From the NCBI RefSeq assembly GCF_002338065.1, contig NZ_DDHJ01000004.1, positions 387,943 to 451,942 of the forward strand: DNA of 64,000 bases. The letters are read 5' to 3'. A model generated the notes under the pieces. That model was given only the letters and a program-made list of their open reading frames with translations. It searched no databases and was not told where the DNA came from. Origin of the DNA: Pseudomonas sp. UBA1879. Its GTDB lineage: Bacteria; Pseudomonadota; Gammaproteobacteria; Pseudomonadales; Pseudomonadaceae. Both the position numbers and the translations under genes were made by a program. Positions 53,868 to 62,801 of this stretch are shown piece by piece; within the stretch, counting starts at the first letter, position 1; every line of letters starts with the position of its first letter.

Positions 53868-55190
53868 TTACAGAACCGAAATCGGGTAGTCGACGATCAG
53901 ACGGAACTCGTTGACATCGCCTTCGCCCTCGTCCGTGTTGGCGCGGTGGAACGCTTGACGGATGCGGAACGACAGGTCTTTGGCCGGGCCGGTCTGTACG
54001 ACGTACTTGGCCTCGACGTTGGTCTCGTGGTGGCTACCGTCAGCACCGTACAGACCCGTGTAGGTGCTGTTCGATGGAGTGTGAGTGCCATCAATGTCAG
54101 TACCGCTGACGTAACGCGCCATGAAGCTCAGGCCTGGCACACCGTATGGTGCCATGTTCAGGTCGTAGCGAGCTTGCCAGGATTTTTCACCTGGGGCGTT
54201 GAAGTCAGAGTATTGAATCGAGTTCGCCAGGAAGATCGAGTCGCCACCGCGGTTGTTGTCGCCGATACCGATGTAGTCGAATGGGGTATCGCCGTTAACT
54301 TTCTGGAAGGCCAGAGTCAAGGTATGTGCAGCCAGGAACGAGTAAGCCGCAGACAGCGAGTAGGCGTTGTTGCTGATGTCGCCTGCTTTTTTGCTGCCAG
54401 TGTCCTGGGTGTTGTAGTAGTTGAAGTCGAAGGCCAGGGATTGGTCATCGGTCAACGGCAGTGCGTAGTTCACGTTGCCGTAGTACTGATTCCACACGTC
54501 TTCCAGTTTGTTGTAGTAGAAACCAACGCCCAGGTTGTCGGTGACAGCATACTTACCGCCGCCGTAAGTGGCGGATTTGGAAGTGACGCCGGCATAAGTC
54601 GCCCAGATTTCACCATCACGGTTGGTTTCGTCCTGGCTGGTGCCGGAGTAGAAACGACCTGCTTCAACGTCGAGACCTTTGATCTCACTGCTCTGCAAGG
54701 TGATACCGCTTGCAGTTTGTGGCAACAGGCGAGAACCGCCTACTGCGAACACAGGGTTCTGCGGCTGCATGTCGCCGATTTTCAGTTCGGTTTTCGAGAC
54801 GCGGAATTTAACCGCTGCACCGGCTTTGCCGAAGCTGTCTTCGTTGCGACCCTGGCTGTCAGTCACCAGGTTGCCCGAACCGGAGTACTTGTCGGAGCCG
54901 TCCAGCTTGAAGCCAGCGTAACCGAATGCATCGATACCCACACCGATCAGACCTTGGGTGTAACCGGAGCTGAAGTTGCCCCAGAAACCTTGAGTCCAGT
55001 CCTTGTCGTCAACAGCACCATTCATTTTGTCGCGGTTGTAGTAGTAGTTGCGGGCTTTGACGTCCAGCTTGCTACCTTCTACAAAACCAGTGGCTTCAGA
55101 CTGGTCGCTTACGAATGCCGCAGCCGATGCCAATTGGGTGCTGGCCGCAGTAACTGCCAGTGCGATTGCGCTCCACTTCATCACTCTCAT
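53868..55190 (-). CDS. oprD: OprD-family outer-membrane porin
   Basis: 440 residues. The N-terminus MRVMKWSAIALAVTAASTQL, then ASA, is a signal peptide almost identical in pattern to OprD of P. aeruginosa. An ATG three codons in is an alternative, but GGAG favours the first. The mature barrel begins FVSDQSEATGFVEGSKLDVK with the conserved arginine-rich NYYYNRDK stretch, and ends VDYPISVL. OprD-type channels admit basic amino acids and small peptides and admit carbapenems in P. aeruginosa. Gene order (proS nearby, HIT-slyX next) supports orthology to OprD itself, although the family is large. Confidence 0.9.
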   Translation of the reverse strand: MRVMKWSAIALAVTAASTQLASAAAFVSDQSEATGFVEGSKLDVKARNYYYNRDKMNGAVDDKDWTQGFWGNFSSGYTQGLIGVGIDAFGYAGFKLDGSDKYSGSGNLVTDSQGRNEDSFGKAGAAVKFRVSKTELKIGDMQPQNPVFAVGGSRLLPQTASGITLQSSEIKGLDVEAGRFYSGTSQDETNRDGEIWATYAGVTSKSATYGGGKYAVTDNLGVGFYYNKLEDVWNQYYGNVNYALPLTDDQSLAFDFNYYNTQDTGSKKAGDISNNAYSLSAAYSFLAAHTLTLAFQKVNGDTPFDYIGIGDNNRGGDSIFLANSIQYSDFNAPGEKSWQARYDLNMAPYGVPGLSFMARYVSGTDIDGTHTPSNSTYTGLYGADGSHHETNVEAKYVVQTGPAKDLSFRIRQAFHRANTDEGEGDVNEFRLIVDYPISVL

Positions 55191-56188
55191 CGTGACTTTG
55201 CTCCTTTGGTTTTAAGAAGAGTACTGCCGTCCACCTGTTTTTTTATCTGGGCGGCTCTTTCTTTTTGGTGTCGGCGAAACTTATAGCACGCTGACATTAT
55301 TGGCGATAGTTACCGACCTATCCTTTCAATTTCTTTACGGCCATGTCGCAAAACAGCTCTGTCCATGTCGCTACTGAACAGCTCCTTATCTCTAAGACGT
55401 ACAACTACTGCGGTACTTTCCGATGGTCGGGTTACGTATCCGTTGCGACCTTCACCCCCCTCATCCAAGCCCCCAGAAGCCTGTTCGCCATTTTTTCCTT
55501 GACCGCTGAAGCGCGTGTTGAACGCTAGATTTTTGGTCCTGTGGGTGACAAAGCAACAACCGTGCTCAAAGTTCCGCACAACGTGAAAAAAACGTTGAGA
55601 GAACCCTGGTTACCTTCGAAATGCGTCCTAAGTCCATGTTTCTAAACGCTAAAAAAATTCTGAAAATTTCCGCTTGTGCGGCGCAAGTACATGAGGTTAG
55701 CGCTTCTAAATGTCACTGACGTTACCTGTTACCGCCAGAATGTGGGTAAACGGCGGATAGGGCTGTCAGAAAAATCCGCGCGGTGAGTCGTTTTGGTGCA
55801 TGTCAGGTGTTTTTTGCCTGTGTTTGGTACGGTCGTCTGCAAAGCGTAGGGTTGCTTGACCAGGACGTTAAGACCCCAAGCGAGGCTAGTTAGTCAAGCG
55901 ATTGAATTGCAAGGTCTGGCCGATCGTCGCTCAAGCCTGCATAGGCTGTGTTTTCGTCGTGAAAACCGCATCATCCCGGTGCGGGTCAGTGTAAGTCGTT
56001 CGATTCTGGTGCGTGTAGCAAAGGGCGCTGTTGCTGACTCTGAATCAACAGTACATGCGCAAAATGGCGCGTATGCTCACGCTGGCGTGATTCCGCGGTT
56101 ATTCCCGAGTATCCTGCTTAGCATTGACGAGTCGTATCACTTGTTACCCTTTAGTTCGACAGCCAAATCGGCCATCAGGAGTTCAAGC
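55191..56188. other. About 1 kb gene-free region upstream of oprD
   Basis: No coding sequence here can be supported. An 89-codon frame on the minus strand (55310-55579) lacks a good start context and recognisable composition. The region should hold the oprD promoter and a long leader, plus the promoter for the HIT gene. It is AT-richer than the neighbouring genes. A small RNA or leader regulation is possible but not shown. Confidence 0.55.
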
Positions 56189-56626
56189 GTGTTTGTTCTG
56201 GATCAACGTTTATTGCAGGACACATTGCCCGTAGGGGATTTTCCCCTGTGTCGGCTGCTTCTGTCGAACGATTCGCAATATCCCTGGTTCATACTGGTGC
56301 CGCGCAAGGCTGATGTTAGTGAAGTCTTTCAGTTGTCGGATGACGAACAGTTGCAGTTGTGGAAAGAGACCACCTCGTTATCCCGGACGCTTCAGCAGGT
56401 GTTCGAGGCTGACAAAATGAATGTCGCTGCGCTGGGGAACGTCGTCAGCCAGCTGCATATGCACGTCATCGTTCGCCGCAGGGGCGACATCGCATGGCCT
56501 GCGCCTGTCTGGGGCAAGCACCCCGCAGTCGCGTATACGGCCGACGAGGCGCTCGACGTAATCGGTCGGTTAAAAGCCGCGCTCGCAACTGATCTTACTT
56601 TTGTGGAGGTGGCGAATGACGCTTGA
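56189..56626 (+). CDS. HIT-family hydrolase
   Basis: 145 residues from the GTG at 56189, which has AGGAG seven bases upstream. The open frame extends much further upstream without support. The histidine triad region reads Q88-L-H90-M-H92, so the first His of the canonical H-x-H-x-H is Gln while the next two are kept. HIT proteins hydrolyse nucleotide-phosphoramide or dinucleoside substrates. It overlaps slyX by 11 bp. Confidence 0.88.
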   Translation: MFVLDQRLLQDTLPVGDFPLCRLLLSNDSQYPWFILVPRKADVSEVFQLSDDEQLQLWKETTSLSRTLQQVFEADKMNVAALGNVVSQLHMHVIVRRRGDIAWPAPVWGKHPAVAYTADEALDVIGRLKAALATDLTFVEVANDA

Positions 56627-56822
56627 AGACCGGGTAACGGATCTTGAGACACGCCTGGCTTTTCAGGACGACACCATTCAGGCCCTCAACGATGTGCTGG
56701 TCGCCCAGCAGCGGAGTCTGGAACGCATGCAGCTGCAAATGGCGGCGTTGATCAAGCGGCAAGAGGAGATGGGTGGGCAGTTCGAGGCATTCGAAGAAGA
56801 ATCACCACCCCCTCATTATTAA
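56616..56822 (+). CDS. slyX: SlyX family protein
   Basis: 68 residues from the ATG at 56616, with GGAGG upstream inside the HIT gene. It is a short coiled coil (EDRVTDLETRLAFQDDTIQA) with a PPPHY C-terminal end, diagnostic for SlyX. The function is unknown. It is translationally coupled to the HIT gene. Confidence 0.93.
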   Translation: MTLEDRVTDLETRLAFQDDTIQALNDVLVAQQRSLERMQLQMAALIKRQEEMGGQFEAFEEESPPPHY

Positions 56823-56825
56823 GCG

Positions 56826-56859
56826 AAAAAAAACCGCGCCCTGGAGCGCGGTTTTTTTT
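56826..56859. terminator. Bidirectional terminator between slyX and the cold-shock membrane protein
   Basis: AAAAAAAACCGCGC and GCGCGGTTTTTTTT form a perfect 14-bp inverted repeat with a 6-nt loop. It closes the HIT-slyX unit and the minus-strand gene. Confidence 0.94.
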
Positions 56860-56867
56860 GGGGGGGA

Positions 56868-57473
56868 CTAACGGCGGGGCAGCGCAGCGATGACGTCTTC
56901 TGCTTGCAAGCCTTTGTCGCGGTTCATCACCGAAAACTCCACGCGCTGACCCTCGACCAGTACGCGATGGCCTTCACCGCGGATGGCTCGAAAATGCACG
57001 AAAATATCGTCGCCAGAGTCACGGGAGATGAAGCCGAAGCCTTTGGAGGTGTTGAACCACTTAACCGTGCCGGTATCACGCTGGCCCAGTTCATGTGGCT
57101 GTGGCGATGCAGACGGTGAGGACTTATAGAAGCTGACCCCAAGGTGGATGGCGACTGCAACGACCAGTGCCAGAAGGCTGACCAGCACGGCCGGTTGCCC
57201 TGCGATGGTTTCCAGCGGAACAAGCAACGTCAGGATTTGCAGCACCACCGCCAGCACCAGCAATGCGCTGACCAGATTTTGCAGTTGATGACGTGGACCT
57301 TTGTTCCAGTAGGGGATCACCGGCGCGACGATGAGGTTGATCAAGCCAAACAGGGCCAGGTACAACGCTTCGGGATGGGACAGGTAAGAAGACAACGCTT
57401 CACTACGCAGGCTAGGTATGAATGAAAGCAGCAGGGCAGCTGCGCCCGTTAGCAAGTGGACTATTTTCAACAT
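56868..57473 (-). CDS. Membrane protein with C-terminal cold-shock domain
   Basis: 201 residues. Four hydrophobic helices (about 3-20, 35-52, 65-86 and 93-115) are followed by a linker and a cold-shock domain (about 134-201). RNP1 (GTVKWFNTSKGFGFI) and RNP2 (DIFVHF) are intact, so nucleic-acid binding is likely. Ordinary cold-shock proteins are about 70-residue cytosolic proteins. This arrangement ties the RNA/DNA-binding domain to the inner membrane. It lies between slyX and dps, as in P. aeruginosa. Its function is not established. Confidence 0.9.
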   Translation of the reverse strand: MLKIVHLLTGAAALLLSFIPSLRSEALSSYLSHPEALYLALFGLINLIVAPVIPYWNKGPRHQLQNLVSALLVLAVVLQILTLLVPLETIAGQPAVLVSLLALVVAVAIHLGVSFYKSSPSASPQPHELGQRDTGTVKWFNTSKGFGFISRDSGDDIFVHFRAIRGEGHRVLVEGQRVEFSVMNRDKGLQAEDVIAALPRR

Positions 57474-57875
57474 TTTGATGACTCACATTTAAGAAGGATC
57501 ACGATAAGAGGCTGTTGACTGTCGGTACGCTTCGGAGAAAAAGGAGGCGTGATGCACGAAGGCCAACTCAGCCTGTGCGCTACAGCCTGATGGCTTGTCA
57601 GTAGCGGCACCTCCGTATTTAACAGCAAAGCGCAGAGCTACTCAAATCAAGCGCTTAGCGCCGCTGATCGCGGAAGATGATGGCTATTTGTCTCCGAATC
57701 GCCGTCGCAGGTCAGAGGCCCGATTCAGAGGCGTCTACAGCGGCGGATGCGGTCGTTCAGCGATTCACCCACTTGGGCTAGCCGTGTTGCGCCGATAAGG
57801 CTGCGCCGTTGCTCGGGTCTTGTTAGAGTGGTCGACAGGTTTTTTGAAGCGATCATCATATAAAGAGGACGTAGC
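57474..57875. other. Gap upstream of dps
   Basis: About 400 bp between divergent genes with no supported coding sequence. It contains the dps promoter, and a GAGG site lies before the dps ATG. No confident OxyR site was identified by eye. Confidence 0.45.
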
Positions 57876-58349
57876 ATGGCAATCGATATTGGCATCAGTG
57901 AAGAAGACCGCAAGTCCATTGTGGACGGTCTTTCCCGCCTGCTGGCAGATACCTATGTGCTGTATCTGAAAACCCATAACTTCCACTGGAACGTCACCGG
58001 TCCAATGTTTCGCACCCTGCACCTGATGTTCGAGGAGCAGTACAACGAGCTGGCGCTGGCGGTGGACCTGATCGCAGAACGCATTCGTGCGCTGGGCTTT
58101 CCTGCACCAGGCACCTATTCGACGTATGCCCGCCTGTCCTCGATCAAAGAGGAAGAAGGTGTGCCTTCTGCGGAGGACATGATTCGCTCATTGGTAAGCG
58201 GTCAAGAAGCCGTTACGCGCACTGCTCGTGGGATCTTTCCGCTTTTGGACAAGGTAAGCGATGAGCCTACCGCCGATTTGCTGACCCAGCGTATGCAAGT
58301 GCACGAAAAAACTGCGTGGATGCTGCGTGCAATGCTCGACGAAAAATAA
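57876..58349 (+). CDS. dps: Dps-family ferritin-like DNA-protection protein
   Basis: 157 residues. The ferroxidase-type residues lie in HNFHWNVTGPMF (His37) and the following helix (His49, Glu53), at the usual spacing. Dps forms a dodecamer that stores iron, consumes peroxide and binds DNA. Its N-terminus is short and not lysine-rich, so any DNA binding may be weaker than in E. coli Dps. It is monocistronic. Confidence 0.94.
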   Translation: MAIDIGISEEDRKSIVDGLSRLLADTYVLYLKTHNFHWNVTGPMFRTLHLMFEEQYNELALAVDLIAERIRALGFPAPGTYSTYARLSSIKEEEGVPSAEDMIRSLVSGQEAVTRTARGIFPLLDKVSDEPTADLLTQRMQVHEKTAWMLRAMLDEK

Positions 58350-58761
58350 CTGCAGTGATTCATGAGCGGCGTATCTTGCCGCTCATGCCCTCCTCAGCCT
58401 TTTAGTCCCCCAATCAATTGACGGTTTTGAACCTGCAAATATCTGCGTGAGTGTATATGCGGATGATTTTGCAGCTGAAACGTTTAAGTTATTCTTGACT
58501 CGCTATTTTTCAGGAATTTTACGGAAGTGCTATGACGTCCTCGGCGTCGTTAAAAAATACATATGTAACACCTAATTTCTTGCGAGCTGTTTCCTGAGTT
58601 TTGACCTCCAATTTTCTCCTTCTATTTGTGGTGATCTCCTACGTTTCCTGAGTGCTCCTTCTGCTGGCGAACCCCCCGTGAATAGGGCTTGATAGGCACG
58701 TCATTTATTTGAGTTCAAATGTTTCTATCGTTGCGCTCGAAACTGCATCAAGGGGAAATCC
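58350..58761. other. AT-rich gap between dps and the RHH gene
   Basis: About 410 bp, AT-rich. A hairpin ATGAGCGGC / GCCGCTCAT follows dps near 58362-58386, without a clear T-run. No gene is supported here. The region probably contains the promoter of the RHH gene. Confidence 0.45.
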
Positions 58762-59103
58762 ATGAGTCAAAATGCCGCAAGGGAGGTACACGATGTCTAC
58801 CGATGTTTTAAAATTCCAAACGATCCTTTCGTCGAGGATTTCAATATGGATCTGGCGCAGCCGCAGTCTCGCTCCGTGAGGCTTAACGGTCTTGCCACCT
58901 GTTTGCGTCTGGAGGGGGTGTACTGGAATATCTTGTCTGAGATTGCCCACTGCAACAGCTGCTCGATCAATGCCGTGTTGTCACATGTCGATCGGGAAGT
59001 TCATCTGCGATACGGCGGCGTGAAGAATTTCAGTGGATTGATTCGCGTGGTGTGTGTGACGCATCTGTTGAAGGCCGAAGGCCTCCAGTTGTCGTCTGCC
59101 TGA
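58762..59103 (+). CDS. Ribbon-helix-helix domain protein
   Basis: 113 residues. SRSVRLNGLATCLRLEGVYW then NILSEIAHCNSCSINAVLSH (about residues 36-85) matches the RHH_4-type ribbon-helix-helix fold. It is a probable DNA-binding regulator of unknown target. It lies alone between dps and aspS, with large AT-rich flanking DNA. No partner toxin gene is adjacent, so a toxin-antitoxin role is unlikely. Confidence 0.8.
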   Translation: MSQNAAREVHDVYRCFKIPNDPFVEDFNMDLAQPQSRSVRLNGLATCLRLEGVYWNILSEIAHCNSCSINAVLSHVDREVHLRYGGVKNFSGLIRVVCVTHLLKAEGLQLSSA

Positions 59104-59246
59104 CGTACAGGGCACTCATTCTCCGCAGCCGCGCACTTGATGGGTGCGCCGGTTGCGACGGTCGTCCGGAGGCAGGAATAAACGTGCCCCGGACGACTTC
59201 TTGGTCTCTATCGGCCGGCGCGGCTGCACAGCCTTGATTAACCCTA

Positions 59247-59252
59247 TATAAT
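59247..59252 (+). promoter_or_regulatory. Probable -10 element of the aspS promoter
   Basis: TATAAT, a consensus -10 hexamer, lies 133 bp before the aspS start. The matching -35 at 17 bp is poor, so the start of transcription is uncertain. Confidence 0.45.
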
Positions 59253-59384
59253 CCCCCGCCTCACTATGGAAGGCAGAGACAGACCGTCAGGTTGTACTGC
59301 ATGCCAACGCTCCTGCACCATTGCCCATTGGCGACGGGCGAGAGCTCCACCGAATTCCGAATGACGAGAAGTGAATACACGATC

Positions 59385-61160
59385 ATGATGCGCAGCCATT
59401 ATTGCGGCCAACTGAACGAAAGCCTGGAAGGCCAGGAAATTACCCTTTGTGGATGGGTTCACCGTCGCCGTGACCACGGGGGGGTGATTTTCCTCGACAT
59501 CCGCGATCGTGAAGGTCTGGCTCAAGTGGTCTTCGATCCTGATCGCGCTGATACCTTCGCTATCGCCGATCGCGTTCGCAGCGAATACGTCGTCAAGCTG
59601 ACCGGCAAGGTCCGGGCCCGGCCAGCGGGTGCGGTCAACCCGAACATGGCCTCCGGCGCCATCGAAGTCCTGGGTTACGAGCTGGAAGTTCTGAACGAAT
59701 CGGAAACCCCGCCGTTCCCGCTGAACGAGTACTCCGACGTCGGCGAAGAAACCCGTCTGCGTTATCGCTTCATCGATCTGCGTCGCCCCGAGATGGCCGA
59801 GAAGCTGCGCCTGCGCTCTCGCATCACCTCCAGCATTCGCGGCTTTCTGGACAGCAACGGCTTCCTGGACGTCGAAACCCCGATCCTGACCCGCGCCACG
59901 CCTGAAGGCGCGCGCGATTATCTGGTACCGAGCCGTACCCACGCGGGCAGTTTCTTCGCCCTGCCGCAGTCGCCTCAGTTGTTCAAGCAACTGCTGATGG
60001 TCGCTGGATTTGATCGCTACTACCAGATCGCCAAATGCTTCCGTGACGAAGACCTGCGTGCCGACCGTCAGCCTGAGTTCACTCAGATCGACATCGAAAC
60101 CAGCTTCCTCAACGAAGCCGACATCATGGGCCTCACTGAGAGCATGATTCGCAAGCTGTTCAAAGAAGTGCTGGATCTTGAGTTCGGCGACTTCCCGCAC
60201 ATGACCTTCGAAGAGGCTATGCGCCGCTACGGCTCCGACAAACCTGACCTGCGCAACCCGCTGGAACTGGTGGACGTTGCCGATCAACTCAAAGATGTCG
60301 AATTCAAAGTCTTCAGCGGCCCTGCGAACGATCCGAAATGCCGCGTGACCGCACTGCGCGTTCCCGGTGCGGCGAGCATGCCGCGCAGCAAGATCGACGA
60401 GTACACCAAGTTCGTAGGCATCTACGGTGCCAAAGGCCTGGCGTACATCAAGGTCAACGAGCGAGCGAAGGGTGTTGAAGGCCTGCAATCGCCGATCGTT
60501 AAAAACATTCCTGAAGCCAACCTGAACGTGATTCTGGATCGCGTTGGCGCGGTCGATGGTGACATCGTGTTCTTCGGCGCCGACAAATTCAAAATCGTCA
60601 GCGAAGCGTTGGGTGCGCTGCGTATCAAGCTGGGTCACGACCTGAATCTGCTGACCTGCGAGTGGGCGCCGATGTGGGTCGTTGATTTCCCGATGTTCGA
60701 AGAGAACGAAGACGGCAGCTTCACTGCGTTGCATCACCCATTCACTGCGCCGAAATGCTCGCCTGAAGAGCTGGAAGCCAACCCGGCGACCGCGCTTTCC
60801 CGCGCGTATGACATGGTGCTCAATGGTACCGAGTTGGGCGGCGGTTCGATCCGTATCCACCGCAAGGAAATGCAGCAAGCGGTCTTCCGTCTGCTGGGCA
60901 TCTCCGAAGACGAGCAGCAGGAGAAGTTCGGCTTCCTGCTCGACGCATTGAAATACGGTGCGCCGCCTCACGGTGGTCTGGCCTTCGGCCTGGACCGTCT
61001 GGTGATGCTGATGACCGGCGCTCAGTCGATTCGTGAAGTCATCGCCTTCCCGAAAACACAGAGTGCTGCAGACGTCATGACCCAGGCACCAGGCGTCGTC
61101 GATGCCAAGGCCTTGCGCGAGCTGCACATTCGTTTGCGCGAAACACCCAAGGCGGAATAA
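59385..61160 (+). CDS. aspS: Aspartyl-tRNA synthetase
   Basis: 591 residues from the ATG at 59385 (MMRSHYCGQLNESLEG). The N-terminal OB-fold anticodon domain, class II catalytic domain and the bacterial GAD insertion (about 290-420) are all recognisable. Motif 3 is GLAFGLDRLVML. Pseudomonas AspRS is known to be non-discriminating, also charging tRNA-Asn for GatCAB. Open frames upstream of the chosen start are not conserved-looking. Confidence 0.97.
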   Translation: MMRSHYCGQLNESLEGQEITLCGWVHRRRDHGGVIFLDIRDREGLAQVVFDPDRADTFAIADRVRSEYVVKLTGKVRARPAGAVNPNMASGAIEVLGYELEVLNESETPPFPLNEYSDVGEETRLRYRFIDLRRPEMAEKLRLRSRITSSIRGFLDSNGFLDVETPILTRATPEGARDYLVPSRTHAGSFFALPQSPQLFKQLLMVAGFDRYYQIAKCFRDEDLRADRQPEFTQIDIETSFLNEADIMGLTESMIRKLFKEVLDLEFGDFPHMTFEEAMRRYGSDKPDLRNPLELVDVADQLKDVEFKVFSGPANDPKCRVTALRVPGAASMPRSKIDEYTKFVGIYGAKGLAYIKVNERAKGVEGLQSPIVKNIPEANLNVILDRVGAVDGDIVFFGADKFKIVSEALGALRIKLGHDLNLLTCEWAPMWVVDFPMFEENEDGSFTALHHPFTAPKCSPEELEANPATALSRAYDMVLNGTELGGGSIRIHRKEMQQAVFRLLGISEDEQQEKFGFLLDALKYGAPPHGGLAFGLDRLVMLMTGAQSIREVIAFPKTQSAADVMTQAPGVVDAKALRELHIRLRETPKAE

Positions 61161-61290
61161 GCGAAAGGGCAGGGCGGATCGTATCCGTTTCGCCCTGAAG
61201 CCCTGGCCCTTGATGGGCACAGAATCGAGTAAAGCGCTGCCGTTCGGGTAATCGAGCGGCAGCGTGCGTTTTCAAGGTTTGGAGCGTGTT

Positions 61291-62037
61291 ATGGCTGGTC
61301 ATTCCAAGTGGGCGAACATCAAGCACCGCAAAGAGCGTCAGGATGCCAAAAGAGGCAAGATCTTCACTAAGTGGATTCGTGAACTGACCGTTGCGGCCCG
61401 CCAGGGCGGTGGTGAGCCGGGTTCCAATCCGCGTCTGCGTCTGGCCCTGGACAAGGCGCTGAGCGCCAACATGAGCCGTGACATCATTGACCGCGCAATT
61501 GCGCGGGGTGCTGGCGCGACTGAAGCGGACAATGTCGAAGAGTTGACCTATGAAGGTTACGGGCCGGGCGGCGTCGCGGTGATGGTCGAGTGCATGACTG
61601 ACAACCGCAATCGTACCGCCGCTGCCGTGCGTCACGCGTTCAGCAAGTGTGGCGGTAACCTGGGGACCGACGGTTCGGTGGCGTATCTGTTCGAGCGCAA
61701 GGGCCAGATCAGTTTCGCGCCAGGTGTCGACGAGGACGCTTTGACCGAAGCAGCCCTGGAAGCCGATGCCGATGATGTCGTGAGCCATGACGACGGCTCG
61801 ATTGACGTGTTCACTTCGTTTACAGGCTTTTATGCCGTGCGCAACGCCTTGGAAGCTGCGGGCTTCAAGGGCGACGATGCGGAAATCGTCATGCAGCCAA
61901 CGACCAGTGCAGAACTCGACTTGGACGGCGCCGAGAAAGTCCTCAAGATGATCGATATGCTCGAGGATCTGGACGACGTCCAGAACGTCTACTCCAACGC
62001 GGATATCCCGAACGAGGTAATGGAGCAGCTTGGCTGA
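61291..62037 (+). CDS. YebC/PmpR family transcriptional regulator
   Basis: 248 residues from the ATG at 61291 (MAGHSKWANIKHRKE), the invariant family start. The protein is acidic and has three domains. In P. aeruginosa the orthologue PmpR represses pqsR and quorum sensing, and other members help ribosomes at polyproline stalls. It lies upstream of ruvCAB, the widely conserved arrangement. Confidence 0.95.
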   Translation: MAGHSKWANIKHRKERQDAKRGKIFTKWIRELTVAARQGGGEPGSNPRLRLALDKALSANMSRDIIDRAIARGAGATEADNVEELTYEGYGPGGVAVMVECMTDNRNRTAAAVRHAFSKCGGNLGTDGSVAYLFERKGQISFAPGVDEDALTEAALEADADDVVSHDDGSIDVFTSFTGFYAVRNALEAAGFKGDDAEIVMQPTTSAELDLDGAEKVLKMIDMLEDLDDVQNVYSNADIPNEVMEQLG

Positions 62038-62163
62038 GCCTCACCTTCGTCGGGTCATGAGGCCGGAGGCACGAAGCGTTGACTCGATCATCGCTATCGG
62101 CCTCCGGTTTCTGCCTTTATGCTGCGTTCAATCGTGCGCATCACTCCTCAAGCAGCAGGCGTT

Positions 62164-62688
62164 ATGACTCTCATTTTAGGTATCGACCCCGGTTCGCGAA
62201 TCACCGGCTTCGGTGTGGTGCGCGATACAGGCCGTGGCTGTGAATACGTGGCCTCCGGGTGTATTCGTACCGGCAGTGGTCTGCTGTATGAACGGCTTCA
62301 AATTGTTTACCGGGGTGTACGCGAGGTGATCCAGACGTACGGTCCCGTCACCATGGGCATCGAGAAGGTCTTCATGGCTCGCAATGCCGATTCGGCGCTC
62401 AAACTCGGGCAGGCTCGGGGCGCGGCGATTGTTGCGGCGGCTGAGGAGACGCTGGAGATCGCCGAGTACACCGCCACGCAAGTCAAGCAGGCCGTGGCAG
62501 GGACGGGTGGAGCGAACAAAGACCAAGTGATGATGATGGTCATGCATTTGCTGAAACTGACGCAAAAACCCCAGGTGGACGCTTCGGACGCGCTGGCCAT
62601 CGCCCTATGCCATGCGCACACCCGCTCCAGCCTGATTCCACATGGTCTGAATACCGCGCGCAGTCGGGGTGGTCGTCTGCGTCTCTGA
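62164..62688 (+). CDS. ruvC: Crossover junction endodeoxyribonuclease RuvC
   Basis: 174 residues from the ATG at 62164 (MTLILGIDPGSR). The catalytic acidic residues are in GIDPGS, GIEKVFMARN and DASDALAIALCH. It resolves Holliday junctions. The frame is open upstream, but the residues there are not RuvC-like. Confidence 0.97.
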   Translation: MTLILGIDPGSRITGFGVVRDTGRGCEYVASGCIRTGSGLLYERLQIVYRGVREVIQTYGPVTMGIEKVFMARNADSALKLGQARGAAIVAAAEETLEIAEYTATQVKQAVAGTGGANKDQVMMMVMHLLKLTQKPQVDASDALAIALCHAHTRSSLIPHGLNTARSRGGRLRL

Positions 62689-62801
62689 TAGCATCATTCG
62701 CTTATATATTTTCACTTGCAGCTCACGTGAGTCCTGCAAACATGGCGACCGGGGTTTTCCCCGTTCCTCGTAGTGTCGGGCGACTGGAAAGGATTTGAAA
62801 C

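Noticed and set aside
55310..55579. 89-codon minus-strand frame upstream of oprD
   Set aside because: No recognisable domain, no convincing start context, and it lies in an otherwise non-coding gap.
58762..59103. Toxin-antitoxin system
   Set aside because: An RHH protein could be an antitoxin, but no small partner gene overlaps or abuts it.
59244..61220. 658-codon minus-strand frame opposite aspS
   Set aside because: Same composition effect. aspS is unambiguous on the plus strand.
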